Assembly (NCBI RefSeq): GCF_002251365.1
Contig: NZ_NPJH01000071.1
Location: 1 to 40,797, forward strand
Length of the DNA stretch: 40,797 nt
Source of the DNA: Prevotella sp. P3-122
GTDB lineage: Bacteria; Bacteroidota; Bacteroidia; Bacteroidales; Bacteroidaceae
Direction: 5' to 3'
A program made the translations under genes and the position numbers. Under the pieces are notes generated by a model, which saw nothing but the letters and a program-made list of their open reading frames with translations, ran no database searches and was not told the origin of the DNA. Positions 18,387-25,858 of this stretch are shown here, piece by piece (the stretch's first letter is position 1; every line of letters begins with the position of its first letter).

Positions 18387-19955
18387 ATGACCAACGAATA
18401 CCAACTTCGACTACTGCCACATCAGGCTTCGTCCGAGCAATCCATTGCTGAGTATGTGGCTAAGGACAAAGGACTTGACGTCCGAACCATCACCGCCGTG
18501 CGCGTCCTCAAGAAGAGCATCGACGCGCGCCAGCGTACTATATATATTAATGTAAAGGCGAGAGTATATATCAACGAGCTGCCGCAGGATGATGTATATG
18601 CTCATACCGACTATCCTGACGTGACAGGCCGTCCGCAGGCTGTTGTCGTTGGAGCCGGACCGGGAGGACTCTTTGCTGCCCTAAAGCTCATAGAGATGAA
18701 TGTACGCCCTGTTGTTGTTGAGAGAGGAAAAAATGTCCACGACCGCAAACGTGACTTGGCGAATATCACAAAGACACAGAAAGTAGACCCCGAGAGCAAT
18801 TATTGCTTTGGCGAGGGTGGGGCAGGGGCTTACTCTGACGGCAAGCTCTACACGCGCAGCAAGAAGCGCGGTCCCATTGACAAGATATTGAATGTCTTCT
18901 GCCAGCATGGCGCTTCGGTATCTATTCTTTCTGATGCCCATCCGCATATTGGTACAGACAAGTTGCCAGCCGTAATAGAGAACATGCGCAATACTATAAT
19001 AAGGTGTGGCGGAGAGGTGCATTTCCAGACAAAGATGACTGCCCTCGTGGCAGATGGGGATAAAGTGGTGGGCATAGAGGCAACAGACATGCTTACTGGA
19101 CAGACGAGGACGTTCCGCGGTCCTGTAATCCTGGCTACGGGCCATAGCGCAAGAGACGTATACCGCAGCCTTGCTGCAGACGGAGTGGAACTGGAGCCTA
19201 AGGGAATAGCCGTTGGCGTGAGGCTTGAGCATCCGGCTCAGCTCATTGACCAGATACAATATCACAACCGGGAGGGACGAGGACGATATCTTCCTGCCGC
19301 AGAATACTCCTTTGTCACTCAGGTCGAGGGACGCGGAGTCTATTCCTTCTGCATGTGCCCCGGAGGCTTTGTCATTCCTGCAGCAACAGGCCCGTCACAG
19401 ATAGTTGTCAACGGTATGAGTCCTGCCAACCGCGGGACCCGATGGAGCAACTCAGGAATGGTTGTCGAGGTAAGGACTGATGATGTGCCGGGCGATGATG
19501 TCCTGCGCATGATGGACTATCAGGAAGAACTCGAGCGGCTCTGCTGGCAGCAGGGCAATATGTCACAGAAAGCTCCTGCCCAGCGTATGGCTGATTTTGT
19601 AAATGGCCGCCTGAGCTACGACCTGCCGGCCTGCAGCTATGCTCCGGGTGTCATCTCCAGTCCCCTTCATTTCTGGATGCCAAAGCCCATAGCGTCAAGG
19701 CTGCAACAGGGATTCCGTGATTTTGGCCGCCGCAGCCATGGTTTCCTCACCAATGAGGCCATGCTCATAGCTGTTGAGACCCGTACGTCAAGTCCTGTAC
19801 GTATAGTCCGCGATGGCGACACGCTCCAGCATGTTCGCCTACAGGGACTCTTCCCGTGCGGCGAGGGAGCTGGATATGCCGGTGGAATAGTCTCAGCAGG
19901 AGTCGATGGCGAGAGGTGTGCGGAGAGATGTGCGCAATATATAGCCGCTCGGTAA
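18387..19955 (+). CDS. FAD-dependent oxidoreductase, COG2509-type
   Basis: This 522-residue protein has an N-terminal domain of about 80 residues, then an FAD-binding Rossmann motif GAGPGG at residues 89-94 with the acidic strand end VVVERG. NYCFGEGGAGAYSDGKLYTR, ILATGHSARDVY and the C-terminal motif GLFPCGEGAGYAGGIVSAGVDG match the uncharacterised FAD-dependent dehydrogenases of COG2509. It has no signal peptide and is presumably cytosolic. The physiological substrate of this family is unknown to me. It starts 18 nt after the esterase stop, but nothing links the two functions. Its stop codon lies inside the first unit of a tandem repeat. Confidence 0.85.
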   Translation: MTNEYQLRLLPHQASSEQSIAEYVAKDKGLDVRTITAVRVLKKSIDARQRTIYINVKARVYINELPQDDVYAHTDYPDVTGRPQAVVVGAGPGGLFAALKLIEMNVRPVVVERGKNVHDRKRDLANITKTQKVDPESNYCFGEGGAGAYSDGKLYTRSKKRGPIDKILNVFCQHGASVSILSDAHPHIGTDKLPAVIENMRNTIIRCGGEVHFQTKMTALVADGDKVVGIEATDMLTGQTRTFRGPVILATGHSARDVYRSLAADGVELEPKGIAVGVRLEHPAQLIDQIQYHNREGRGRYLPAAEYSFVTQVEGRGVYSFCMCPGGFVIPAATGPSQIVVNGMSPANRGTRWSNSGMVVEVRTDDVPGDDVLRMMDYQEELERLCWQQGNMSQKAPAQRMADFVNGRLSYDLPACSYAPGVISSPLHFWMPKPIASRLQQGFRDFGRRSHGFLTNEAMLIAVETRTSSPVRIVRDGDTLQHVRLQGLFPCGEGAGYAGGIVSAGVDGERCAERCAQYIAAR

Positions 19956-20020
19956 ATAACGATACATGTTATTCGGTAAATAACGATACATGTTATTCGG
20001 TAAATAACGATACATGTTAT
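19951..20020 (+). repeat. Three tandem 24-bp repeats overlapping a stop codon
   Basis: The unit TAAATAACGATACATGTTAT followed by TCGG occurs three times in a row with almost no change. Each copy contains the inverted half-sites ATAAC and GTTAT. The first TAA is the stop codon of the FAD oxidoreductase gene, so the array sits exactly at the end of that frame. Confidence 0.9.
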
Positions 20021-20042
20021 ATAGAAGCGAATCACGTAGGCA

Positions 20043-20187
20043 GCACGCGCTGTAAGCGCAAAAAGCGCATAGCCCAGGGTAGAGCGTAGCGGCACCCTGG
20101 GTGTAAGGGATAATGTTCCATGCGCGCTGTAAGCGCAAAAGCGTTATCTGTCCTGCTGTTATCTACGCTTTTGCGCTTACAGCGCGG
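20043..20187 (+). repeat. REP-like cluster of inverted repeats
   Basis: GCGCTGTAAGCGCAAAAGCG at 20124-20143 is perfectly complementary to 20166-20185. A near copy of the left arm begins at about 20045. Between them CCCAGGGT and ACCCTGGG form another hairpin with a 13-nt loop (20072-20100). It fills most of the 411-nt gap before rpmB and resembles dispersed palindromic elements. It could also end transcription from upstream. Confidence 0.85.
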
Positions 20188-20283
20188 AATTATTGAGAAG
20201 CCGTAAATCTAATTGTTGGGTAGTCACCACAATAGGGAAAAACAATAAAATTCCTTAAAAGGTTGATTTCTTTGGCAAATTCT

Positions 20284-20314
20284 TTTGCTGGTTCGGGAAA
20301 TATTTGTAATTTTG
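20284..20314 (+). promoter_or_regulatory. Promoter of the rpmB-rpmG operon
   Basis: A -33 TTTG (20284-20287) and a -7 TAATTTTG (20307-20314) are separated by 19 nt. This is a textbook Bacteroidetes promoter, about 52 nt before the rpmB start codon. Confidence 0.8.
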
Positions 20315-20366
20315 CACCCTGTTTGGAATAAGTATCAAAAAACGAAAACAAAATTTAATCATAGCA

Positions 20367-20630
20367 ATGTCTAAGATTTGTCAGATTACAGGCAAGAAGG
20401 CACAGATTGGTTGTAATGTGTCTCACTCAAAGCATCGCACAAAGCGTTCCTTTGACGTTAACCTTTTCAGCAAGAAATTCTACTATGTAGAAGAGGAATG
20501 CTGGATTTCCCTCAAGATCAGCGCAGCTGGTCTCCGTCTTATTAATAAAGTTGGACTTGACGCAGCTCTTAAGCAGGCCGTTGCCAAGGGCTATTGCGAT
20601 TGGAAGGACATTAAAGTTATAGGAGATTAA
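20367..20630 (+). CDS. rpmB: 50S ribosomal protein L28
   Basis: This 87-residue basic protein has the L28 pattern: [20 protein letters not shown] at the N-terminus, then [14 protein letters not shown] and a C-terminal [15 protein letters not shown] segment. It is a structural protein of the large ribosomal subunit. It is followed after 5 nt by rpmG, the usual Bacteroidetes order. Confidence 0.95.
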   Translation: MSKICQITGKKAQIGCNVSHSKHRTKRSFDVNLFSKKFYYVEEECWISLKISAAGLRLINKVGLDAALKQAVAKGYCDWKDIKVIGD

Positions 20631-20635
20631 TCACG

Positions 20636-20824
20636 ATGGCAAAGAAAGCTAAGGGCAATAGGGTACAGGTCATTCTTGAGTGTACTGAGATGAAGAATAG
20701 CGGTGTAGCTGGCACAAGCCGTTACATCACTACCAAGAACCGCAAGAATACTCCAGAGCGTCTTGAGTTGAAGAAGTATAACCCAATCCTGAAGAAGATG
20801 ACTCTTCACAAGGAGATTAAGTAA
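20636..20824 (+). CDS. rpmG: 50S ribosomal protein L33
   Basis: This 62-residue protein matches L33, with [35 protein letters not shown] and YNPILKK. It has a single cysteine rather than four, so it is the zinc-free form. It sits between rpmB and the DUF4295 gene in one transcript. Confidence 0.95.
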   Translation: MAKKAKGNRVQVILECTEMKNSGVAGTSRYITTKNRKNTPERLELKKYNPILKKMTLHKEIK

Positions 20825-20843
20825 TTATAGGAGATAATATCAT

Positions 20844-21002
20844 ATGGCAAAAAAAGCGGTCGCTACCCTCCACGAAGGTTCTATGGACGGACGCGCATAC
20901 ACCAAGGTTATCAAGATGGTTAAGAGCCCGAAGACTGGTGCCTACGTTTTCGATGAGCGTATGGTTCCTAACGAGGCTGTTAAGGATTTCTTCAAGAAAT
21001 AA
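20844..21002 (+). CDS. DUF4295 small basic protein
   Basis: This 52-residue gene begins MAKKAVATLHEGSMDGRAYT and ends VPNEAVKDFFKK. It matches the small Bacteroidetes family DUF4295, which regularly follows rpmG. Its position and basic composition suggest a ribosome-associated role, but no function is established that I know of. It starts 19 nt after rpmG, and a terminator follows at once. Confidence 0.85.
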   Translation: MAKKAVATLHEGSMDGRAYTKVIKMVKSPKTGAYVFDERMVPNEAVKDFFKK

Positions 21003-21023
21003 TTCTTTTCTATCTATACATGA

Positions 21024-21055
21024 GCCGCATGTCATTCTTTGGCATGCGGTTTTTT
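21024..21055 (+). terminator. Rho-independent terminator of the ribosomal operon
   Basis: CCGCATG (21025-21031) pairs with CATGCGG (21043-21049) and is followed by six T residues. It lies about 20 nt after the DUF4295 stop. Confidence 0.85.
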
Positions 21056-21175
21056 ATGTTGTCTGTGGTATTCATGGTATGCGGATTTGGAAGTAGTGGG
21101 GAACTGTTTTGGTTAAACTATCTTAAACACCGAAAAAACATCTTTCTTATGCAGGATGATGTGAAACAAAATTTC

Positions 21176-21183
21176 TATCTTTG
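21176..21183 (+). promoter_or_regulatory. -7 promoter element before the small secreted protein
   Basis: TATCTTTG fits TAnnTTTG and lies 27 nt before the ATG at 21211. It may drive the following small protein, L,D-transpeptidase and sigma factor genes together. Confidence 0.55.
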
Positions 21184-21210
21184 CAATAATAATAACGACT
21201 TGTGAAGCTT

Positions 21211-21519
21211 ATGATAAAAAGAATACTTTATGCCGCATTCTCAATGATGTTGCTGCTGGGCGTTCCGCAGGATGCCTGTGCAGCCAGCTCCATAGAGATT
21301 ATCGACAACGATATTGCCACTATCTCCATTTCTGTCTCTGAGTCTACACTCCGCGTGACGGGTGCCTCCGGACTCATGCTCACCATCTACAACGTGGCTG
21401 GAGTTCATGTGCAGAGCTTCCGCGTGGAGGGTGCTGACAGACATTACGAGCTCAACCTGCCCAAAGGATGTTACATCGTAAAGGTGGGTAAGGTAGTGCG
21501 TAAGATTTCCATTAAGTAA
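21211..21519 (+). CDS. Small secreted protein with a sorting-domain-like C-terminus
   Basis: I choose ATG 21211 over an in-frame GTG at 21202. The 102-residue product has a signal peptide (about residues 1-21, ending ACAA). The rest (LTIYNVAGVHVQSF, YELNLPKGCYIVKVGKVVRK) follows the pattern of type IX secretion C-terminal sorting domains or of short beta-sandwich proteins of Bacteroidetes. It is nearly all sorting-like domain, with no separate cargo domain. It lies 19 nt before the L,D-transpeptidase, so an envelope function is plausible. No specific role can be named. Confidence 0.65.
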   Translation: MIKRILYAAFSMMLLLGVPQDACAASSIEIIDNDIATISISVSESTLRVTGASGLMLTIYNVAGVHVQSFRVEGADRHYELNLPKGCYIVKVGKVVRKISIK

Positions 21520-21538
21520 TTTTCATTACAGACAGACT

Positions 21539-23104
21539 TTGCGCCCCTTTTGTGTCCTTATGCTGCTTGTCGTGCTTCTGTTGCAGTCGTGCGGCAGGCA
21601 GGAAGCAAACTCCGGCTGTAGTTTTTCGCTCGATTATTACAAGACGTTAGGTACCGCGTCCTATCGGGTGGACTCCCGTGTTGTGAGGGAGTCGATAAGG
21701 CGTATCATTAAGTCTGACGCCGACTCCATGGTGGCAGACAAGCAAGCAAAAAGTTATTATCTTAAAGGCAACAGCTTCGTATGGATTGACAGGCTCGGTG
21801 TAGACTCCCGTGCCGATACCCTGCTTGCCTATCTCCGGACGGTGGAAGCTGATGGCCTGTCGGCAAACAGGTTTTGTGTCGGGCTCATTGAGGCCGACCT
21901 GAACAGGATGCGCACCCTTGACTTTGACTCCTGCGGTAATGACATCAACCATGTCGCAGGACGGCTGGAGTACAGGCTGACCAAGGCTTTCCTTCGCTTT
22001 GCCATGGGCAACAGGTACGGCTTTGTCAATCCCTTCGACGTATTCAATAGGCTCGACCCTAAGGATGACGACTCCGTGTACGTCAGCTATCATCAGCTTT
22101 TTGACATCAGGATGCAACTGCCGAAGAAGGGGTTTTGCAAGAGCCTTCTCAGGCTGCCTTCTGCCGACAGCCTCGGTACATTCCTTGCATCGCTAAAACC
22201 TCAGAACCCTCTTTATTATACCTTGTGCGAGCGGCTTGCCCTTCCGTCGCTTACCAGGGTACAGAGGGAGAAGATACTCGTGAATATGGAACGTTGCCGG
22301 TGGCGGCTTGATGACTATCCACACCTGCACGACCGTTACGTATTGGTGAACATACCGTCGTTCATGCTTCGTGCTGTTGATGGCGACAGTGTATTCGAGA
22401 TGAAGATTGGCTGCGGAAGCCTGAAAACCAAGACTCCACTGCTGACCAGCCGTATCAAGCGCATGGACCTGAACCCGCAATGGATTATTCCGAAAAGCAT
22501 CATCCGAAACGACATCGTCAGGCATGCTGGCAGCGAGAGCTATTTCAGCTCACACCGCTATTTCATCCGAGAGCGCAAGACGGGCAAGAAGATGGCGCCC
22601 GAAGACGTGTCAGCGCAGATGCTGCTCAGTGGCGACTATCTGGTTATTCAGGAGGGTGGGGCAGGCAACGCCCTGGGCCGCATCATATTCCGGTTTGACA
22701 ATAATTTCTCCGTCTATCTTCACGACACTTCCTCGCCGTCTGTATTCTCGCGTGCAGACCGTGGTGTCTCACATGGGTGCGTGAGAGTTGAGCGGCCGAT
22801 GGACCTGGCGCGCTATCTGCTGGCAGAGCAGGCCGACGGGATAATAGAGAAACTGTTCTATACTGTTACTGCCGATGTGTCGCCATTGGGTAAGAAGCGT
22901 GCGGAAATGACGGCCGAGCAGGCTGCTGTAGCTGATACGCTACGCAAAAATATGCTCGTCAAGAGTCTGAATGTAGAGCCGCCTGTACCTTTATACATTA
23001 CTTATTATACACTTTATCCTTCGTCAGATGGCACATTGGCGGACTTGCCCGATGTCTATGGTTATGATAAGGTGATTGCGAATTATCTGAGAAACTATCT
23101 GTAG
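21539..23104 (+). CDS. L,D-transpeptidase (YcbB-type), lipoprotein
   Basis: This 521-residue envelope enzyme cross-links or modifies peptidoglycan. The YkuD catalytic motif SHGCVRVERPMDLA contains Cys414, and YLHDTSS lies upstream as expected. The large N-terminal part corresponds to the scaffold of YcbB-like enzymes. The start is uncertain. TTG 21539 gives a signal with an arginine and lipobox LLQSC, while ATG 21560 gives only ten residues before that cysteine. I therefore prefer the TTG. Its stop is 3 nt before the sigma factor gene, which suggests one operon linking cell-wall synthesis with envelope stress. Confidence 0.88.
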   Translation: MRPFCVLMLLVVLLLQSCGRQEANSGCSFSLDYYKTLGTASYRVDSRVVRESIRRIIKSDADSMVADKQAKSYYLKGNSFVWIDRLGVDSRADTLLAYLRTVEADGLSANRFCVGLIEADLNRMRTLDFDSCGNDINHVAGRLEYRLTKAFLRFAMGNRYGFVNPFDVFNRLDPKDDDSVYVSYHQLFDIRMQLPKKGFCKSLLRLPSADSLGTFLASLKPQNPLYYTLCERLALPSLTRVQREKILVNMERCRWRLDDYPHLHDRYVLVNIPSFMLRAVDGDSVFEMKIGCGSLKTKTPLLTSRIKRMDLNPQWIIPKSIIRNDIVRHAGSESYFSSHRYFIRERKTGKKMAPEDVSAQMLLSGDYLVIQEGGAGNALGRIIFRFDNNFSVYLHDTSSPSVFSRADRGVSHGCVRVERPMDLARYLLAEQADGIIEKLFYTVTADVSPLGKKRAEMTAEQAAVADTLRKNMLVKSLNVEPPVPLYITYYTLYPSSDGTLADLPDVYGYDKVIANYLRNYL

Positions 23105-23107
23105 GGA

Positions 23108-23659
23108 ATGGCAGACACCATGGATGAGGAAAAGTTGCTGAGGATGCTCTCCGACCCGAAGACCAGCCGTACGGCCTTCGCCGCGTTGGTGAACCAATAT
23201 GGTCAACAGCTGTATTGGGTTATACGCCGTATGGTCCTTGACCATGAGGATGCAAATGATGTACTGCAAAATACATTCTTGAAGGCATGGGCTAACCTTG
23301 GGGATTTCCATGGTAAGGCCAAACTCTACACATGGCTCTATCGTATTGCCGTCAACGAAAGCCTCGGCCACCTGCGAAAGAAGAAAACGGCCGACAATAT
23401 TGCAACTGACGACCCGGCCGATGTGGCATCCACGCTTATTGCCGATACCTATTTTGATGGTGACATGACTCAGGCAAGGCTACAGGAGGCAATAGCGCGG
23501 CTGCCGGATGTTCAGAGACAGGTGTTTGTCCTGCGATATTTCGACGAAATGAAATACAGTCAGATGAGTAAGCTGCTTGGAACGTCAGAGGGAGCCTTGA
23601 AGGCAAGCTACCACATTGCTGTCAGGAAGATAACTGATTTTTTGAAGGATGAGGATTAA
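23108..23659 (+). CDS. ECF RNA polymerase sigma factor (sigma-70 family)
   Basis: This 183-residue factor has region 2 (MVLDHEDANDVLQNTFLKAW, then LYTWLYRIAVNE) and region 4 (LPDVQRQVFVLRYFDEMKYS, then LLGTSEGALKASYHIAVRKI), with nothing else. This is the ECF layout. It begins directly after the L,D-transpeptidase. The next gene encodes a single-pass membrane protein that is a good candidate anti-sigma factor, and the third encodes a Spy-like periplasmic protein. The set looks like an envelope-stress response unit. Confidence 0.92.
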   Translation: MADTMDEEKLLRMLSDPKTSRTAFAALVNQYGQQLYWVIRRMVLDHEDANDVLQNTFLKAWANLGDFHGKAKLYTWLYRIAVNESLGHLRKKKTADNIATDDPADVASTLIADTYFDGDMTQARLQEAIARLPDVQRQVFVLRYFDEMKYSQMSKLLGTSEGALKASYHIAVRKITDFLKDED

Positions 23660-23731
23660 ACTTTTTGCATAATAATTAGTCAAATAATTAAAAGTGGTTG
23701 GTTGCAGAACCTACCATAAAAAAAGATTACT

Positions 23732-24115
23732 ATGGATGAGAATGAGAAATGGTTAAGAAGTCACTATGGCAACGACAATCCCTTCACGGTTCCGGAGGGA
23801 TATTTCGAAAGCCTGTCCGACAGTATCATGAGCATGCTGCCGGAACAGCAGACGCATGTTGTCGACATGGGCAATAATTCCTGGAAGAGGAAGATTGCCG
23901 TAGCCTTAGCCGTGGCAGCCTCTGTGGCGGTCATCATTTCCGTGTCGCTTACCGTAGGTTACCGGCATGATACCGCCAAGCTTGCTGACGGCAGCAGCAA
24001 TGCCATTAGCGAGCAACAGTCGGCATACTCCGACTATACTGTTGTTGACGAGATGGCCAACTATGCCATGCTCGACAATGTGGATATGTACGCTTACGTT
24101 GCAACGAATGAATAG
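23732..24115 (+). CDS. Single-pass membrane protein, putative anti-sigma factor
   Basis: This 127-residue protein has a cytosolic N-terminal part (MDENEKWLRSHYG, NPFTVPEGYFESLSDSI) and one membrane segment at about residues 54-76 (VALAVAASVAVIISVSLTVG). The periplasmic tail is about 50 residues. The NPFTVPEGYF motif occurs in Bacteroidetes proteins encoded after ECF sigma genes. The role of binding and holding the sigma factor is inferred from position and topology. It starts 72 nt after the sigma gene. Confidence 0.7.
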   Translation: MDENEKWLRSHYGNDNPFTVPEGYFESLSDSIMSMLPEQQTHVVDMGNNSWKRKIAVALAVAASVAVIISVSLTVGYRHDTAKLADGSSNAISEQQSAYSDYTVVDEMANYAMLDNVDMYAYVATNE

Positions 24116-24131
24116 AACAGATTTGATAATT

Positions 24132-24581
24132 ATGAGAAAGACAAGTATATTGACTCTAATCCTTTTCCTGTGTACAACCTTTGCGTGTGCACAGGAACGC
24201 CAGAAGTTCGACCCGAAACGCTTCGAGGCCGACCTTGAGCAGTTCATTGCTACCGAGGCCGGACTGACAGCCCAGCAGGCCGCGGCCTTCTTCCCCGTGT
24301 ATAAAGAGATGCGCGATAAGCAGAGAGTGCTGTTCGGACGTATGGGACAATACAGGCATGTGGACCCCTGCGACGACGATGCCTGCGCAAAAGCCATCAG
24401 GGAACTCGATGACTGTGAAATGCAGATAAAGCAACTCCAGCACCAGTACCATCTGAGGTTCATGGAGATACTGCCTGCTACGAAAGTGCTAAAGGCCATC
24501 AGGGCAGAGGAGAGGTTCCATAGACAGGCATTCAAGGATGCGGCAGAGCATAGGAGAGGCAACCAAAAGCCTCGCAAATAG
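24132..24581 (+). CDS. Periplasmic Spy/LTXXQ-like stress protein
   Basis: I start this 149-residue protein at ATG 24132, which gives a signal peptide ending FACAQ. The mature part is helical and charged, with FEADLEQFIATEAGLTAQQAA near residues 30-50, an LTxxQ-type motif, then long helices rich in Glu, Gln and Arg. Such proteins usually act as periplasmic sensors or chaperones next to ECF sigma/anti-sigma pairs. CDDDAC adds two cysteines that could form a disulfide. It follows the membrane protein by 16 nt. Confidence 0.75.
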   Translation: MRKTSILTLILFLCTTFACAQERQKFDPKRFEADLEQFIATEAGLTAQQAAAFFPVYKEMRDKQRVLFGRMGQYRHVDPCDDDACAKAIRELDDCEMQIKQLQHQYHLRFMEILPATKVLKAIRAEERFHRQAFKDAAEHRRGNQKPRK

Positions 24582-24653
24582 ATATGACGGCAGGAATAAA
24601 CCAAGAGGCAAAACACCTTTTTTGACTATTATTCCGAAAAAGTTGTGGAAATA

Positions 24654-24685
24654 TTTGGTGAATTGGAATAAAGATATTACCTTTG
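24654..24685 (+). promoter_or_regulatory. Promoter of the tRNA pair
   Basis: -33 TTTG (24654-24657) and -7 TACCTTTG (24678-24685) are separated by 20 nt and lie 46 nt before the tRNA-Ser 5' end. Confidence 0.8.
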
Positions 24686-24731
24686 CACCGCATTTGAGAA
24701 CAATGGATGGCAATTCAACGACAAAGCCTAT

Positions 24732-24822
24732 GGAAGGATGGGTGAGTGGCTGAAACCACCAGTTTGCTAAACTGACGTACGGGTTTACCGTACCGGGGGT
24801 TCGAATCCCCCTCCTTCCGCCA
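24732..24822 (+). tRNA. tRNA-Ser (anticodon GCT)
   Basis: Acceptor GGAAGGA pairs with TCCTTCC (24812-24818), followed by discriminator G and an encoded CCA. The anticodon loop TTGCTAA has GCT at 24766-24768. A long variable arm (TACGGGTTTACCGTA) confirms a class II serine tRNA. The T loop TTCGAAT is standard. Confidence 0.97.
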
Positions 24823-24840
24823 CTTGTCTCTCAAGCTAAC

Positions 24841-24915
24841 GGTCGGTTCATCTAACGGTTAGGATACAAGATTCTCAATCTTGGCATAAGGGTTCGATTC
24901 CCTTACCGACTACCA
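24841..24915 (+). tRNA. tRNA-Glu (anticodon CTC)
   Basis: Acceptor GGTCGGT pairs with ACCGACT, including a G-T first pair, with encoded CCA. The anticodon stem CAAGA/TCTTG holds loop TTCTCAA, so the anticodon is CTC (24874-24876), reading GAG. It lies 18 nt after tRNA-Ser in one transcript. Confidence 0.95.
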
Positions 24916-24916
24916 G

Positions 24917-24946
24917 AAGCTTCCCTCACAATGGGAAGCTTTTTTT
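24917..24946 (+). terminator. Rho-independent terminator of the tRNA operon
   Basis: AAGCTTCCC (24917-24925) pairs with GGGAAGCTT (24933-24941) and runs into a T tract. It begins right after the tRNA-Glu CCA. Confidence 0.9.
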
Positions 24947-25026
24947 ATGGCTCATCAGGCATTTCTAGTGATTACCACTTATGCGGCTCAGTGGAAAAAA
25001 CATGGGGATGGGACTCCTAAATGAAG

Positions 25027-25127
25027 GCAATGCTTTGCGTTGGCGGATGCAAAGCTTTGCGTTGGCGGATGCAAAGCTTTGCGTGGGCAGATGCAAAGCT
25101 TTGCGTGGGCAGATGCAAAGCTTTGCG
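25027..25127 (+). repeat. Tandem 22-bp repeats with a GCAAAGCTTTGC palindrome
   Basis: About four and a half units of 22 bp are present, each with the palindrome GCAAAGCTTTGC. The first copy is degenerate. The linker is TTGGCG in the first two gaps and GGGCAG in the next two, so the array seems to have grown by duplicating adjacent pairs. No gene overlaps it. Confidence 0.9.
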
Positions 25128-25326
25128 ATAGAGTTGAACTGAACGGGCACAGAAAAGTCTGTCCTATTCTGGATAAGATAAAAGGGGGAAAGACTCACCC
25201 TACGGGGCACTTAGCCCCCAGGAAATTTCTATTGAACCACTTATGCTTCATTGTCTGAGGAAATTACAATTGAGTGGTTGATCAATTATTGTTGTGTGGA
25301 CTGTGTATATTGCATACATTGCTGAT

Positions 25327-25387
25327 AAGGTTAATAACCTTAAGGCCGTAAGGTTAATAACCTTTCACGTGTAAGGTTATTAACCTT
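25327..25387 (+). repeat. Three AAGGTTAATAACCTT palindromes at 23-nt period
   Basis: Copies lie at 25327-25341, 25350-25364 and 25373-25387 (the last with ATTAA in the centre). They are separated by exactly 8 nt of unrelated sequence. Equal phasing of a perfect palindrome looks like an operator array or a repeat element. The surrounding 24947-25600 otherwise shows no gene. Confidence 0.9.
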
Positions 25388-25582
25388 ATCAATGGTGCAA
25401 ACATATTCGTTGACTATGACATACATATTAGACTCTCCTTAAAGATAATAATATGACATCACTCAATATTTCGGATGAACCTTTTTTATTTGCCTTCACT
25501 TGTTGTCAATAAGAGCCGATTAAAGGCATATCTGCATTCGGCTGGCGAAAAATGTAAGTCTTGATAAAATACACAAAGATGT

Positions 25583-25613
25583 TTTGTCATTCCAAACCTT
25601 TGTGCTATATTTG
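25583..25613 (+). promoter_or_regulatory. Promoter upstream of the AAA-ATPase remnant
   Basis: -33 TTTG (25583-25586) and -7 TATATTTG (25606-25613) are 19 nt apart. The promoter has outlived its gene. Confidence 0.65.
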
Positions 25614-25641
25614 CATCAAGATTTCACACAATTTACGTGAC

Positions 25642-25793
25642 ATGGAGAACAAAATGCTAAAACGACTGCCTGTAGGCATACAGACATACGAGAAAGTAAT
25701 CCCTACTGCGACAACACCGACTACGAGGGTCACTACCAGCAACTTCTCTATGTCATTTTCTCCCTTATGGGCAGGTATGTCGATGCTGATAGG
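25642..25793 (+). pseudogene. Remnant of an AAA-ATPase / PD-(D/E)XK nuclease-like gene
   Basis: The frame from ATG 25642 reads MENKMLKRLPVGIQTYEKV, the typical start of Bacteroidetes AAA-ATPase-like proteins (DUF1703 type). After about 20 codons the homologous reading jumps to another frame, where NTDYEGHYQQLLYVIFSLMG then RYVDADRR resembles the part just before the C-terminal PD-(D/E)XK nuclease domain. So the middle (over 300 residues) is deleted and the tail is lost. These genes are common, multicopy and often decayed in this group. Confidence 0.7.
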
Positions 25794-25858
25794 CGAACCA
25801 TTGGGGACTGGAAGATTGAGTAATAAAGTCGCATGAAAAGAGGAAGGGGCCATTTAAG

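Noticed and set aside
19951..20020. Possible CRISPR or attachment site
   Set aside because: The 24-bp units are directly tandem with no spacers, and no integrase is present.
24732..24915. tRNA genes as an integration site for the following accessory region
   Set aside because: Both tRNAs are complete, but I find no integrase and no repeated tRNA 3' end downstream in the window.
25027..25127. Possible CRISPR array
   Set aside because: The linkers between palindromes are only about 10 nt, repeated and not unique. No cas gene is nearby.
25561..25836. A 91-residue intact small protein
   Set aside because: The frame mixes a family N-terminus with out-of-frame sequence whose homology lies in another frame, so it is a remnant rather than a gene.
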